Shown: positions 16,641 through 25,854 of the stretch, piece by piece | How the letters are laid out: each line of letters opens with the position of its first letter | Numbering within the stretch: the stretch's first letter is position 1 | Source of the DNA: Eubacteriales bacterium | Lineage (GTDB): Bacteria > Bacillota > Clostridia > Oscillospirales > Oscillospiraceae | Assembly (NCBI GenBank): GCA_030529725.1 | Contig: JAUMWI010000004.1 | Span: forward strand, 1 to 64,000 | Length of the DNA stretch: 64,000 nucleotides | Reading direction: 5' to 3' | Program-made: the position numbers and the translations under genes | Notes under the pieces: generated by a model | What the model saw: only the letters and a program-made list of their open reading frames with translations | The model's database searches: none | What the model was told of the DNA's origin: nothing

Positions 16641-18089
16641 TCAAACGCGCTTCCAGGTCGCGCCGTCCTTGGCATCGACAATTTCAATGCCCTGTGCCTT
16701 CAGCTCGTCACGAATGCGATCTGCCTCGGCGAAGTTCTTGGCTTTCTTTGCCTCGTAACGCGCCATAACGAGCGCATCGATGGCAGGATCGCCTTCGCCG
16801 GTGACAGTGTAGCCGCCGGCAGTCTGCGTTGCGGCAGCCTTGGCGGTTTCCTCGCGCTTGGCAGCAGCCTTTTTAAGGAGATCCAAGCTCAGCACGGTGT
16901 CGAAATCACCGATGATGGCAAGTTTTGTGGCGTCATTGGTCTTGGCTTTGAGTGCATCGTAAAGCGCGGTCACGCCCATGGAGGAGTTGAGATCGTTGCC
17001 CATCTGGGTGTTGAACTTGTCCTTGTACTCGCGCAGCACCGCCTCGTCCACCGCGCCGTCGTCCGGCTTGAGCGCGGCGATCTTGGCAACGAGCTTGTTG
17101 AATGCGACCACGGCGTTGTCAAGATTCTCCCAGGAGAACACCAGCGCCTTGCGGTAGTGGCTCTGCAGGCAGAAGAAACGGTAAACGATCGGATCGTAGC
17201 CCTTTTCTTCCAGCAGGGAGACGGTCAAAAACTCGCCCTTGGACTTGGACATCTTGCCGCCCTCCGTGTTGAGATGCGCCACATGGCACCAGTGAGAGCA
17301 CCAGGGGTGACCGAGATAGCTCTCGGACTGGGCGATCTCGTTGGTGTGGTGTGGGAAGGCGTTGTCCACACCGCCGCAGTGCAGGTCGAGGTATTCGCCG
17401 TTGTATTTCATGGAAATGCCGGAGCACTCAATGTGCCAACCGGGATAACCCACGCCCCATGGAGAATCCCATTTGAGTGCCTGATCCTCGAACTTCGACT
17501 TGGTAAACCAAAGAACAAAGTCGTTCTTATTCTTCTTATTGGTGTCCTCTTCCACACCCTCGCGCACGCCGACAGCAAGATCGTCCTCGTTGTGGTCGTT
17601 GAAAATGTAGTAGCGGGAGAGCTTGCTGGTGTCGAAATACACATTGCCGCCGGCGAGATAGGCATAGCCCTTGTCAATCAGCGTGGACACGATGCGAATG
17701 TAGTCTTCGATGAGACCGGTGGCAGGCTGAACGGTGTCGGGACGCTTGATGTTGAGCTTTTCGCAGTCGGCAAAGAATGCGTCGGTATAAAACTGCGCGA
17801 TCTCCATGACCGTCTTATGCTCGCGTCTGGCACCCTTGAGCATTTTATCCTCGCCCTCATCGGCATCAGAGGTCAGATGCCCCACATCGGTGATATTCAT
17901 GACGCGATTGACGTCATAGCCCGCGTAGCGCAAATACTTTTCCAGCACATCCTCCATGATGTAGGAGCGGAGGTTTCCGATATGGGCAAAGTGATACACG
18001 GTGGGGCCGCAGGTGTACATCTCCACGTGTCCCGGGGTGTGCGTCTTGAATTCTTCTTTCTTATGGGTAGCAGAATTATAAAGATACAT
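16641..18089 (-). CDS. cysS: Cysteinyl-tRNA synthetase
   Basis: 482 residues. It charges tRNA-Cys. The HIGH-type motif is AHIGNLRSY after the Zn-ligand region TCGPTVYHF; further zinc ligands are in HIECSGIS and the HHTNEIAQSE stretch; KMSKS is in GGKMSKSKGEF. Length is typical. It lies between pgsA and the cysteine hydrolase in one transcription direction with a clear AAGGAG ribosome site. Confidence 0.97.
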   Translation of the reverse strand: MYLYNSATHKKEEFKTHTPGHVEMYTCGPTVYHFAHIGNLRSYIMEDVLEKYLRYAGYDVNRVMNITDVGHLTSDADEGEDKMLKGARREHKTVMEIAQFYTDAFFADCEKLNIKRPDTVQPATGLIEDYIRIVSTLIDKGYAYLAGGNVYFDTSKLSRYYIFNDHNEDDLAVGVREGVEEDTNKKNKNDFVLWFTKSKFEDQALKWDSPWGVGYPGWHIECSGISMKYNGEYLDLHCGGVDNAFPHHTNEIAQSESYLGHPWCSHWCHVAHLNTEGGKMSKSKGEFLTVSLLEEKGYDPIVYRFFCLQSHYRKALVFSWENLDNAVVAFNKLVAKIAALKPDDGAVDEAVLREYKDKFNTQMGNDLNSSMGVTALYDALKAKTNDATKLAIIGDFDTVLSLDLLKKAAAKREETAKAAATQTAGGYTVTGEGDPAIDALVMARYEAKKAKNFAEADRIRDELKAQGIEIVDAKDGATWKRV

Positions 18090-18119
18090 AATATAATCTC
18101 CTTATGGAAGATAGATTTT

Positions 18120-18662
18120 TCAGTCAGCGTCCTTGAATACGTCGCCGTTCTTAACAAAATATTCGATACCGGAATATACCGTCGTACCGGCAATCACGGC
18201 GATACACACCATGTTGAGAACCCTCGGTACGGGCACCCACGGCTCGCCCAGCAGCATCATGATACAAAGACACACCATGGTCGAGGCCGTCTTGATCTTG
18301 CCGGACCATGCCGCCGCGATCACACGCCCCTGCTCGACCGCGACCAGACGCATACCGGACACGGCAAACTCACGCAGCAGGACGATCGCCAGACACCAGC
18401 CCGGCATCTGCCGCACCTCGACAAAATAACACATGGCGGACATCACCAGCATCTTATCCGCCAGTGGATCCATGAATTTTCCGAAATTGGTAATCTGGTG
18501 GTAATGACGCGCAATATAGCCATCGGCAAAATCGGTCAGACACGCGACAATGAAAACCATCAGTGCAACATAACCGGATGCACGGAAGTCTGCATAGAGC
18601 ACGACCAGAAACACCGGAATGAGCGCCATACGTAAAATCGTCACTTTATTAGCAGTAGTCAT
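18120..18662 (-). CDS. pgsA: CDP-diacylglycerol-glycerol-3-phosphate 3-phosphatidyltransferase
   Basis: 180 residues with about four to five membrane segments. It makes phosphatidylglycerol-phosphate from CDP-diacylglycerol and glycerol 3-phosphate. The CDP-alcohol phosphotransferase signature is DFADGYIARHYHQITNFGK followed by FMDPLADK. rimO-pgsA is a common gene order in Bacillota, seen here with a 27-base gap. Confidence 0.95.
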   Translation of the reverse strand: MTTANKVTILRMALIPVFLVVLYADFRASGYVALMVFIVACLTDFADGYIARHYHQITNFGKFMDPLADKMLVMSAMCYFVEVRQMPGWCLAIVLLREFAVSGMRLVAVEQGRVIAAAWSGKIKTASTMVCLCIMMLLGEPWVPVPRVLNMVCIAVIAGTTVYSGIEYFVKNGDVFKDAD

Positions 18663-18689
18663 TTTGGTAATGCCTTTCCAGCGGTTGGG

Positions 18690-20012
18690 TTATTCTTCCG
18701 CTTCACCGGTCAGTTCACCGTCCATGGTACCGGTAATGCGGACATTCACAAACTCGCCTGTCATTATATCACGATTTGCGGAAAAGTAAATCTTTCCGTC
18801 AATATCAATGGACTCCGCATAGGAGCGTCCGACATAGCTCATCGACTCGCTGTCAAAGCCCTCACACAGCACCTCGCGCACATCGCCCAAAACAGATTCA
18901 TTGTATGCGTCAATGATTTCGGACTGCACATCCACCAGAAGCTCGGCGCGGCGCTGCGCCTCCTCCGTGGAAACGTGCTCCATAGTCGCTGCCTTCGTCC
19001 CCTCCTCGGGAGAAAATGGGAACACGCCGGCACGCTCGATCTTCACTTCGCGCAGGAAGCCGCACAGCTCTTCAAACTCTGCCTCGCCCTCGAGCGGCAA
19101 TCCGGTAATAATAGAGGTACGCAGCACCAGATTCGGGATACGTGCGCGGAGCTTTGCAAACATTTCGGTAAGGCTCGCCTTCGTATCGCGGCGGTTCATC
19201 GCCTTCAAAATCGCGTCGTTACAGTGCTGAATGGGAATATCGAGATACGGCAGGATCTTCTCTTCCTGTGCGATCGTGTCGATCAGCTCGTCTGTAATTT
19301 CGTCCGGATAGAGGTAATGCAGACGGATCCAGTGGAAATCAAGTTTACATAACTCTTGCAGCAGCTTCGCTAACTGGTGCTCGCCGTTTCGATCCGTGCC
19401 ATAGCGCGTGATGTCCTGCGCGATGACCAGCAGCTCCCTGACACCGGCAGAGGCAAGCTCGGATGCCTCTTCGAGCAGCTCTTCCATCTCACGCGAACGG
19501 TATCTGCCGCGCAGTCTCGGGATCACGCAGTAGGCACAGCAGTTGTCGCAGCCCTCGGCAATGCGCAGATACGCGCAGTAGGGCGGTGTGGACAAAATTC
19601 GCTCACCGTTCTGCTTCGCCGTGTGAATATTACCCATATAACAGGGGCGCGTATTCCTCGCCATGACCTCGTCAATGGACGCGGCAATTTCCTCATAGCT
19701 GCCGGTGCCAAGAACACCGTCCACCTCGGGCAGCTCACCGAGCACGTCTTCCTGATAGCGTTGCGCCATGCAGCCGGTGACAAGAATTTTTTTGATCGCG
19801 CCTGCTTTTTTCAACTCCGCCATCTCCAGAATATTGTCAATGGCCTCCTCGCAGGCGGATGCCAGAAATCCGCAGGTGTTGACGACCACAACATCCGCGC
19901 CCTCCGGCGAGAGCAGGATCTCATGACCGGCATTGGCAACCGTCGCCATCATCTGCTCACAATTCACCTGATTCTTGGCACAGCCAAGCGAAATAAACGC
20001 AACTTTATACAT
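18690..20012 (-). CDS. rimO: Ribosomal protein S12 methylthiotransferase RimO
   Basis: 440 residues starting [17 protein letters not shown]; the open frame extends 67 codons upstream but that part is the antisense-like shadow of recX. RimO adds a methylthio group to Asp of ribosomal protein S12. It has the N-terminal MTTase cluster cysteines (GCAKNQVNCE, NTCGFL, VTGCMAQRY), the radical-SAM CxxxCxxC in CDNCCAYCVIPRLRGRYRSR, and a C-terminal TRAM domain. Its ATG overlaps the recX stop by one base (TGATG). Confidence 0.96.
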   Translation of the reverse strand: MYKVAFISLGCAKNQVNCEQMMATVANAGHEILLSPEGADVVVVNTCGFLASACEEAIDNILEMAELKKAGAIKKILVTGCMAQRYQEDVLGELPEVDGVLGTGSYEEIAASIDEVMARNTRPCYMGNIHTAKQNGERILSTPPYCAYLRIAEGCDNCCAYCVIPRLRGRYRSREMEELLEEASELASAGVRELLVIAQDITRYGTDRNGEHQLAKLLQELCKLDFHWIRLHYLYPDEITDELIDTIAQEEKILPYLDIPIQHCNDAILKAMNRRDTKASLTEMFAKLRARIPNLVLRTSIITGLPLEGEAEFEELCGFLREVKIERAGVFPFSPEEGTKAATMEHVSTEEAQRRAELLVDVQSEIIDAYNESVLGDVREVLCEGFDSESMSYVGRSYAESIDIDGKIYFSANRDIMTGEFVNVRITGTMDGELTGEAEE

Positions 20013-20638
20013 CAGTCTTCTCCATCTTCTATCGTTTCGCCCAGTCGATTCATTGCCGCTTTCACATCGCGCCACAGAAATCCGCGGCGCAGCAGCAGAT
20101 CGCACAGCTTTCTGCGGTTTTTTTCGTCCAGGGCTTTGCCCTTCGTCTTCTGCGCGATCACTTTTGTAAGAATCGACTGCGCTTCGGGCGCTTCGGCGAT
20201 CGCCCCGCCCCACAGCTCCCTGGGGACGCCGCGGCGGTACAGCTCCTCGCGCAGCTTGCCCTCGCCGTAGCCCATGGCACTGTAATGGCGCACAAGCATC
20301 GCGGCATAGGCGGCATCGTCCAGTGCGCCGATCTCCTCCAGCCAGTCGGCCGCAGCCTCGGCATCTTCGCTCGACGCGCCTTTGTCGTACAGCTTTCGGG
20401 AAAGCTCCTTCCTGGACAGCGGACGCGCGGAGACCATATTTGCTGCCCGCACACGCGTCTCACTCCGCTTTCCGAGCCTTTGCAATTCTACCACAGTTTC
20501 CCCGTCAATGTCCAGTCCCGCATACAAGCCGAAATGCAGGAGCTCGCTCTGCGTGATCCGGAGGAGGTCTCCCCCCTCCAGATACACGAGAATCCGCTCC
20601 TGCTTGTGTTTGGATTTTTCGATTTTTTCAATTTTCAT
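20012..20638 (-). CDS. recX: Regulatory protein RecX
   Basis: 208 residues, built of repeated three-helix units, including [18 protein letters not shown] and the C-terminal [18 protein letters not shown]. RecX binds and inhibits RecA filaments. The start overlaps the recA stop as ATGA and the stop overlaps the rimO start, so RecX output is tied to RecA translation. Family sequence conservation is weak, but the linkage is decisive. Confidence 0.93.
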   Translation of the reverse strand: MKIEKIEKSKHKQERILVYLEGGDLLRITQSELLHFGLYAGLDIDGETVVELQRLGKRSETRVRAANMVSARPLSRKELSRKLYDKGASSEDAEAAADWLEEIGALDDAAYAAMLVRHYSAMGYGEGKLREELYRRGVPRELWGGAIAEAPEAQSILTKVIAQKTKGKALDEKNRRKLCDLLLRRGFLWRDVKAAMNRLGETIEDGED

Positions 20639-21735
20639 CCTTCAAAATCGTCCGCGCTCACATCCACGGCGCGTCCGGCAGCCTTGGCTGCAATGCGCGC
20701 CTGACCGGTCATGAGCTTGTCGAAGTTCGCGCGAATATCCGCTTCGAGCTTGTCTGCGATTTCCGGATTGTCCTTGAGATACTGCTTGGCAGCATCGCGG
20801 CCCTGTCCGATGCGCACCTCACCCATGGAGTACCACGAGCCGCTCTTCTGCACGAGGTCGAGCTTTACGCCCAGGTCGATCAGTTCGCCGAGCAGCGAGA
20901 TGCCCTCGCCGTACATAATGTCAAACTCAGCTTCACGGAACGGAGGTGCCATCTTGTTCTTGACGACCTTGGCGCGTGTACGGTTGCCGATCATCTCCGA
21001 CCCGTTTTTGAGCGTCTCGACACGGCGCACATCAATGCGCACGGAAGCGTAGAACTTGAGTGCGCGGCCGCCGGTGGTGACCTCGGGGTTGCCGTACATC
21101 ACACCGACCTTTTCGCGCAGCTGGTTGATGAAAATGACGATGGTGTTGGTCTTGCTGACCGCGCCCGTGAGCTTACGCAGCGCCTGCGACATAAGGCGCG
21201 CGTGAAGACCGACAAAGCTGTCGCCCATCTCACCCTCGATCTCAGCGCGGGGCACGAGTGCCGCCACGGAGTCGACCACGATGACATCGATCGCGCCGGA
21301 GCGAACGAGTGCCTCGGTGATTTCGAGTGCCTGCTCGCCGGTGTCCGGCTGAGAAACGAGCATATCCTCGATCTTTACGCCCAGGGCACGGGCATAGGTG
21401 ATGTCCAGCGCGTGCTCCGCGTCAACGAATGCGACCTCGCCGCCGGACTTCTGCGCCTGAGCGAGAACGTGCAGGGCAAGCGTCGTCTTACCGGAGGATT
21501 CCGGTCCGTAGATCTCAATGATACGGCCCTTGGGAAGTCCGCCAATACCGAGCGCAAGATCCAGTGCAAGCGAGCCGGTGGAGACCGCCTCCACATTGTT
21601 CGCTGCCGAGGCGTCGCCGAAACGCATGATGGAGCCCTTGCCGTAGGTACGTTCGATCTGCTGCATTGCCGTTTCAATGGCTCTTTTCTTATCATCGTTG
21701 GGGAGTGTGGTCTTTGCTGCGTTTTTCTCTGCCAT
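20635..21735 (-). CDS. recA: Recombinase A
   Basis: 366 residues, starting at the ATG 8 bases after GGAGG. RecA forms filaments on single-stranded DNA for recombination and SOS induction. Motifs seen are Walker [10 protein letters not shown], Walker [13 protein letters not shown], loop L1 ([20 protein letters not shown]), [17 protein letters not shown] with the L2 stretch [14 protein letters not shown]. There is no intein. I see no LexA-type box close upstream; recA follows prmC by 28 bases, so it is transcribed within the operon. Confidence 0.98.
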   Translation of the reverse strand: MAEKNAAKTTLPNDDKKRAIETAMQQIERTYGKGSIMRFGDASAANNVEAVSTGSLALDLALGIGGLPKGRIIEIYGPESSGKTTLALHVLAQAQKSGGEVAFVDAEHALDITYARALGVKIEDMLVSQPDTGEQALEITEALVRSGAIDVIVVDSVAALVPRAEIEGEMGDSFVGLHARLMSQALRKLTGAVSKTNTIVIFINQLREKVGVMYGNPEVTTGGRALKFYASVRIDVRRVETLKNGSEMIGNRTRAKVVKNKMAPPFREAEFDIMYGEGISLLGELIDLGVKLDLVQKSGSWYSMGEVRIGQGRDAAKQYLKDNPEIADKLEADIRANFDKLMTGQARIAAKAAGRAVDVSADDFEG

Positions 21736-21762
21736 GATCGCTTTCCTCCACAAAATTATTTT

Positions 21763-22641
21763 CTATTTTTCTTGATAAACTTCATCACATAATGTGCCGA
21801 ACACCACACGGGGAATACCGTTTAAATCCTTGAGGATCTGCACATCGCCGAACCCGTTTGCACGCATGATGCGCAGCACCTCGTCCGCCTGACCGATGCC
21901 GACCTCAAAGGCAAGCATGCCGTTCTTTGTCAGGGCATCGCGCCACTTTTCCACGATGGAGCGGTAAAAATCCAGACCGTCCGCTCCGCCGTCAAGAGCA
22001 AGGCGCGGCTCGTGATCCTTCACGGAGGCGTCCAGCGTTTCAATGTCCTGCGTGGGGATATACGGCGGATTGCTGACGATGATGTGAAATTCACCGAGGT
22101 TGCGCGACGGCTTTTCCAGCGCGTCGATGCGCATACTCGAAACGCGGGCGGTAAGGTTGTTGCGCCGGGTATTCTGCCGGCAGATCTTGAGCGCATCCTC
22201 GTCAAGCTCACCGAGCAGCACACGGGCATGCGGCACGTTCGCCGCAAGGGCAAGTCCGATACAGCCGCTGCCGGCGCAGAGGTCGAGTACGCGGCACTCC
22301 GGAAGCTCCTTCGCCGTTTCAATCACCTGCTGCGCCAGCACCTCGGTATCGGGACGCGGAATCAGCACAGAGGGCGAAATATCAAGCGGCAGGCCGTAAA
22401 ACTCCCACTCGCCGATTAAGTACGCGACCGGCTCGCCGTCCAGATGGCGCTGCGCAAGGTCATACGCCGCACGTTCCACCTCAGGGGGGGCGTACAATCC
22501 GCCGTCGCGCACCAGCTCCTCTTTCGTCTTTCCTGAGGCGCTGCACACCATCTCGCAGGATGCCTGCGTTGCTTCCTCCACGCCTGCTTTTTTGAGCCTG
22601 GCGCGCAGGTCAAGATACAGATTGTTGTATGTCGTTGCCAT
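21763..22641 (-). CDS. prmC: Release factor glutamine methyltransferase PrmC
   Basis: 292 residues from the ATG that overlaps the stop of the DUF1385 gene (TAATG). PrmC methylates the Gln of the GGQ motif in release factors. The SAM site VLDLCAGSGCIGLALA and catalytic NPPY (in SNPPYIPTQD) are present, with an N-terminal helical domain of about 90 residues. The neighbouring DUF1385 gene is a standard companion in Clostridia. Confidence 0.96.
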   Translation of the reverse strand: MATTYNNLYLDLRARLKKAGVEEATQASCEMVCSASGKTKEELVRDGGLYAPPEVERAAYDLAQRHLDGEPVAYLIGEWEFYGLPLDISPSVLIPRPDTEVLAQQVIETAKELPECRVLDLCAGSGCIGLALAANVPHARVLLGELDEDALKICRQNTRRNNLTARVSSMRIDALEKPSRNLGEFHIIVSNPPYIPTQDIETLDASVKDHEPRLALDGGADGLDFYRSIVEKWRDALTKNGMLAFEVGIGQADEVLRIMRANGFGDVQILKDLNGIPRVVFGTLCDEVYQEK

Positions 22642-23603
22642 TACCACGCATCCTTGCCCTTTTCCTCCGGAATGACCAGCTCCAGTGCGCGGATAGCGAC
22701 TTCGAGCATGGAATCGTCCGGCTCGTTGGTCGTGAAATTCTGCAGCCAGAGACCGGGCTTTGCCAGAAAATTCGTCACCGGATTATCGTGTCTTCCGACA
22801 AAGCGGTTGAATTCATACGTAATGCCGACAACCGGCACAAGCAGCAACAGATGCAGCCCCATGCGCACCCACAGGTTGCGCCAGTTCACAAAGCTGAACA
22901 CCACACTCGACACCAGAATCGACACCACAACGACCACGAATAAAAAGCTCGTACCGCAGCGCGGATGATGGCGCGGCTGAATGCGGGCGTTTTCCACCGT
23001 CAGCGGGAGCCCTGCTTCGTAGCAGAAGATGGTCTTATGCTCCGCGCCGTGATACTGAAACACGCGCTGAATGTCCTTCTGCCTGGAACAAAGGATGAGG
23101 TACCCTCCGAAAATCAAGAGCTTAATGGCAGATTCCACCAGATTGTGGATCGCCGCACTCTTGATAAACGGATCGACAAAGCCTGCCAAAAAAGTCGGCA
23201 GCAGGAAAAACAGCAAAACCGTCAACCCCAGAGAGAGCACGACCGCCAGCGCCACGATGAGCTTTTGCAGCTTCTCGCCGGAAAAGTGCTTTTCCAGCCA
23301 CAGGTCGAACTTACCCGGCTGCGCCAGATCGTCCTCAGGGAAGTAGTCCGCCGAAAACATCAGCGCCTTGACACCCTTCACCAGCGAATCGACAAAAGTG
23401 ACCGCGCCGCGAATGATGGGCAATCCTAAAACGGGATACCTGTCGCGCACGAGCGTCAGCTCCTCTACCTTTTCCACAAGCCCCTCCGGCGAGCGCACGA
23501 CGATCGCCTGCCTGCTGGGGCCGCGCATGAGAATCCCCTCGATCAACGCCTGTCCGCCGATGGAGGTGCGGAATTTCCGCTCCGTTTTGCTTTCGTTTGC
23601 CAT
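22641..23603 (-). CDS. DUF1385 membrane protein (YqhQ-like)
   Basis: 320 residues with family marks GGQALIEGILMRGP near the N terminus, YHGAEHKTIFCYE in the middle, HPRCGTSFLF, and several membrane segments between about 110 and 250. The His/Glu/Cys-rich motifs suggest metal binding or catalysis, but I know of no proven function for the family. It heads the operon that continues into prmC and recA. Confidence 0.9.
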   Translation of the reverse strand: MANESKTERKFRTSIGGQALIEGILMRGPSRQAIVVRSPEGLVEKVEELTLVRDRYPVLGLPIIRGAVTFVDSLVKGVKALMFSADYFPEDDLAQPGKFDLWLEKHFSGEKLQKLIVALAVVLSLGLTVLLFFLLPTFLAGFVDPFIKSAAIHNLVESAIKLLIFGGYLILCSRQKDIQRVFQYHGAEHKTIFCYEAGLPLTVENARIQPRHHPRCGTSFLFVVVVVSILVSSVVFSFVNWRNLWVRMGLHLLLLVPVVGITYEFNRFVGRHDNPVTNFLAKPGLWLQNFTTNEPDDSMLEVAIRALELVIPEEKGKDAW

Positions 23604-23625
23604 GAAAAATCTCCTTGTGCTTCAC

Positions 23626-23654
23626 AGTATAACACAGTGCTTTCTGAAATGCAA
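23626..23654 (-). promoter_or_regulatory. Promoter of the DUF1385-prmC-recA operon
   Basis: Minus strand TTGCAT (23654-23649), 17 bases, TATACT (23631-23626), the same -35 and -10 as the mraZ promoter; about 25 bases before the ATG. Confidence 0.8.
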
Positions 23655-23673
23655 CACTTGTTCCATATTTTTA

Positions 23674-25107
23674 TTACTCGATCGGAAGCACGATCGTGAC
23701 GATTGCACCGCCGCCGTCGGCATTGGCAATCTCAAAGGTGCCGTTGTGTCGCTCCACAATCTCATCGCACACAGCGAGACCGATGCCGCTTCCGCGTGCC
23801 TTGGACGAACCCTTGTAAAACTTCTGTTTGACGTATGGCAGCTCCTCGATCGGGATGCCGGGGCCGTAGTCCCGCACGCGGATAGCCAGATACTTTTCTT
23901 CTCTCGCGGCGCTCACGTCAATTCTTCGTCCGGCGCCGCCGTGCTTGGCCGCGTTGTCAAGCACATTGCAGAACACCTGCTTCATGCGCTCACTGTCGGC
24001 CGCCAGCGGTGGAATCTCCTCCTCCGGCGCCGTGTAGCAAACCTCGATGCCCTCCTGACGGAACAACTCCCGATAGGTGTAGATCGCATCCTCCAGCTCG
24101 CTGAGCAAGTCCACCGTCTCAATGCGCAGCGTAAACCGACCGTCCTGCATCTTAGTGAACTCCAGCAGCTCCTCGACCATGGTGGTGAGTCTGCGCGACT
24201 CCTTGAGGATAATACCGAGGCCGCGTCTGGTCTGTTCCGCCTCCCCGACAGGATCGACAGACAGCGTTTCCGCCCAGCCGCTGATCGCAGTAAGCGGTGT
24301 TCGCAGCTCATGCGATACAGATGAGACAAATTCCTGCTGAATTTTCTCCGCCTGACTGATCTTGACCGACATATCGTTGATATTGTCGACCAGCTCGCCA
24401 AGCTCGTCACGGTAATGATTGTCGATCTGAATGCCGTAGCTGCCGCCGGAAATGCGGCGCGCCGCATCACTGACGACGGCGACCGGCTCGACAACGTTGT
24501 TGATGAAAATGGCGTTGGAGAACACGACCAGCGCAATGCACACTAACCCGATCGCCGATGCCATCAGCGTGTCAAGCACGATCCTATGCTCTGCCTCACG
24601 CAGACTCGTCACATAGCGCAAAACGCCGACCACACGGGAGTTAAAAACGATTGGACACGAAACGGAGATGATATTCTCTCCGGTCTGTGGATCCCTGCCC
24701 TGAAAACTGCTCATATTTCCGCCGACCGCAGAACCTATGTCCGAGGTTGCCGGAGAGGTTCCGGCGGTAAGCCCATAGGACGAGACCTGCACACGTCCGG
24801 CAGTGTTGATAAACTGCAGCTCGATGTTGTCCTTCTCCTCAAAGGTCTCGGCGGAGTAGGTCGCAAGGCGGTAGTACTCGCTGTAGCTCTTGATGCCGTA
24901 GCTTTCAAAGGTTTCCACCGCGATGTGCGCACGCGTTTCCAGTCCTGCGCGCATACTGTCATAATAATACTGGGCAGAGCTGAGGACATAGATGCCGACC
25001 GCCAGTGCCACCAGCACAAAAACCGGAAGCACCGCATTGACCAGCCAGCGCTGACGCAAACCACGAATATGAAGGCCGCCGGGAAAGCCGCTCAAAGATT
25101 TCGGCAT
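23674..25107 (-). CDS. Membrane sensor histidine kinase
   Basis: 477 residues from the ATG after GGGAGG (MPKSLSGF). Membrane segments at about 21-42 and 178-200 enclose an extracytoplasmic domain of some 135 residues; a HAMP linker follows, then the HisKA box SVSHELRTPLT with the phospho-accepting His near residue 266. The ATP-binding domain has N box NVLDNAAKHG, G1 DYGPGIP and G2 GSGIGLAV. It lies 43 bases after its response regulator. The sensed signal is unknown. Confidence 0.95.
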   Translation of the reverse strand: MPKSLSGFPGGLHIRGLRQRWLVNAVLPVFVLVALAVGIYVLSSAQYYYDSMRAGLETRAHIAVETFESYGIKSYSEYYRLATYSAETFEEKDNIELQFINTAGRVQVSSYGLTAGTSPATSDIGSAVGGNMSSFQGRDPQTGENIISVSCPIVFNSRVVGVLRYVTSLREAEHRIVLDTLMASAIGLVCIALVVFSNAIFINNVVEPVAVVSDAARRISGGSYGIQIDNHYRDELGELVDNINDMSVKISQAEKIQQEFVSSVSHELRTPLTAISGWAETLSVDPVGEAEQTRRGLGIILKESRRLTTMVEELLEFTKMQDGRFTLRIETVDLLSELEDAIYTYRELFRQEGIEVCYTAPEEEIPPLAADSERMKQVFCNVLDNAAKHGGAGRRIDVSAAREEKYLAIRVRDYGPGIPIEELPYVKQKFYKGSSKARGSGIGLAVCDEIVERHNGTFEIANADGGGAIVTIVLPIE

Positions 25108-25150
25108 ATTGATGTCCTCCCTTCTGAAAAATTTCAAGTATCAGCGCCGT

Positions 25151-25837
25151 TCAGGCGTTCCACTTGTAGCCGTATCCCCACACGGTAGAGATGTATTTCG
25201 GTTCCTGCGCATCATCCTCGATCTTCAGCCGCAGGCGGCGTACATTGACGTCCACGATCTTCAGTTCGCCGAAATATCCCTTTCCCCAGATTTCGTCCAG
25301 GATCTCCTCACGGGAGAGTGCCTTGCCCCTGTTTTCCATAAAAAGCTTGACAATGGAATACTCCAGCTGTGTCAGCTTGACACGATTGCCGTCCTTCTCA
25401 AGCGTGCGGTTGCCGGTATTGAGAAGAAATGGGGGCTGCAGCAGCTCCGCGCTCCTGCTCGGGGCCGTTTCGCCGGAGCGGCGCAGCAGCGCATCGACAC
25501 GTGCAGTCAGCTCCGCCGGAGAGAAAGGCTTCGTGACATAGTCGTCCGCACCGGTCATCAATCCCGTTACCTTGTCCATTTCCTGTGCGCGTGCGGAAAG
25601 CATGATAATGCCGATCTGAGGATTTGTCATACGAATGCGGCGACAGACCTCAAAGCCATCGATGCCCGGCAGCATGATATCCAGCAAGCATACGCGCGTG
25701 TCAGGGTTCTCCTGCAGCTTAACCAGTGCCTCTTCGCCCGTTTCCGCCTCCATGACCTCATAGCCGGCGCGCTGCAGATTGATCACAATAAATCCGCGAA
25801 TGCTGGATTCATCTTCCAAAACAAGCACTTTTTTCAT
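25151..25837 (-). CDS. OmpR/PhoB-family response regulator
   Basis: 228 residues from the ATG after GAGGAG. The receiver domain has the acidic pair near residues 8-9, the phospho-accepting Asp53 in LLDIMLPGIDG, Thr/Lys at MTGADDYVTKPF. The C-terminal winged helix ends in the typical YISTVWGYGYKW. It is cotranscribed between a lipoprotein and the histidine kinase; the lipoprotein might be a sensory partner. Confidence 0.96.
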   Translation of the reverse strand: MKKVLVLEDESSIRGFIVINLQRAGYEVMEAETGEEALVKLQENPDTRVCLLDIMLPGIDGFEVCRRIRMTNPQIGIIMLSARAQEMDKVTGLMTGADDYVTKPFSPAELTARVDALLRRSGETAPSRSAELLQPPFLLNTGNRTLEKDGNRVKLTQLEYSIVKLFMENRGKALSREEILDEIWGKGYFGELKIVDVNVRRLRLKIEDDAQEPKYISTVWGYGYKWNA

Positions 25838-25854
25838 TGCATTCTCCTCATCTT

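Noticed and set aside
15789..18635. A 948-codon open frame on the plus strand
   Set aside because: It lies antisense across the hydrolase, cysS and pgsA genes, which are certain. Its composition is His/Arg/Gln-rich and matches no family; it is an effect of codon bias.
21736..21762. A separate SOS (LexA-type) promoter for recA
   Set aside because: Only 27 bases lie between prmC and recA and no GAACnnnnGTTC-like box is visible.
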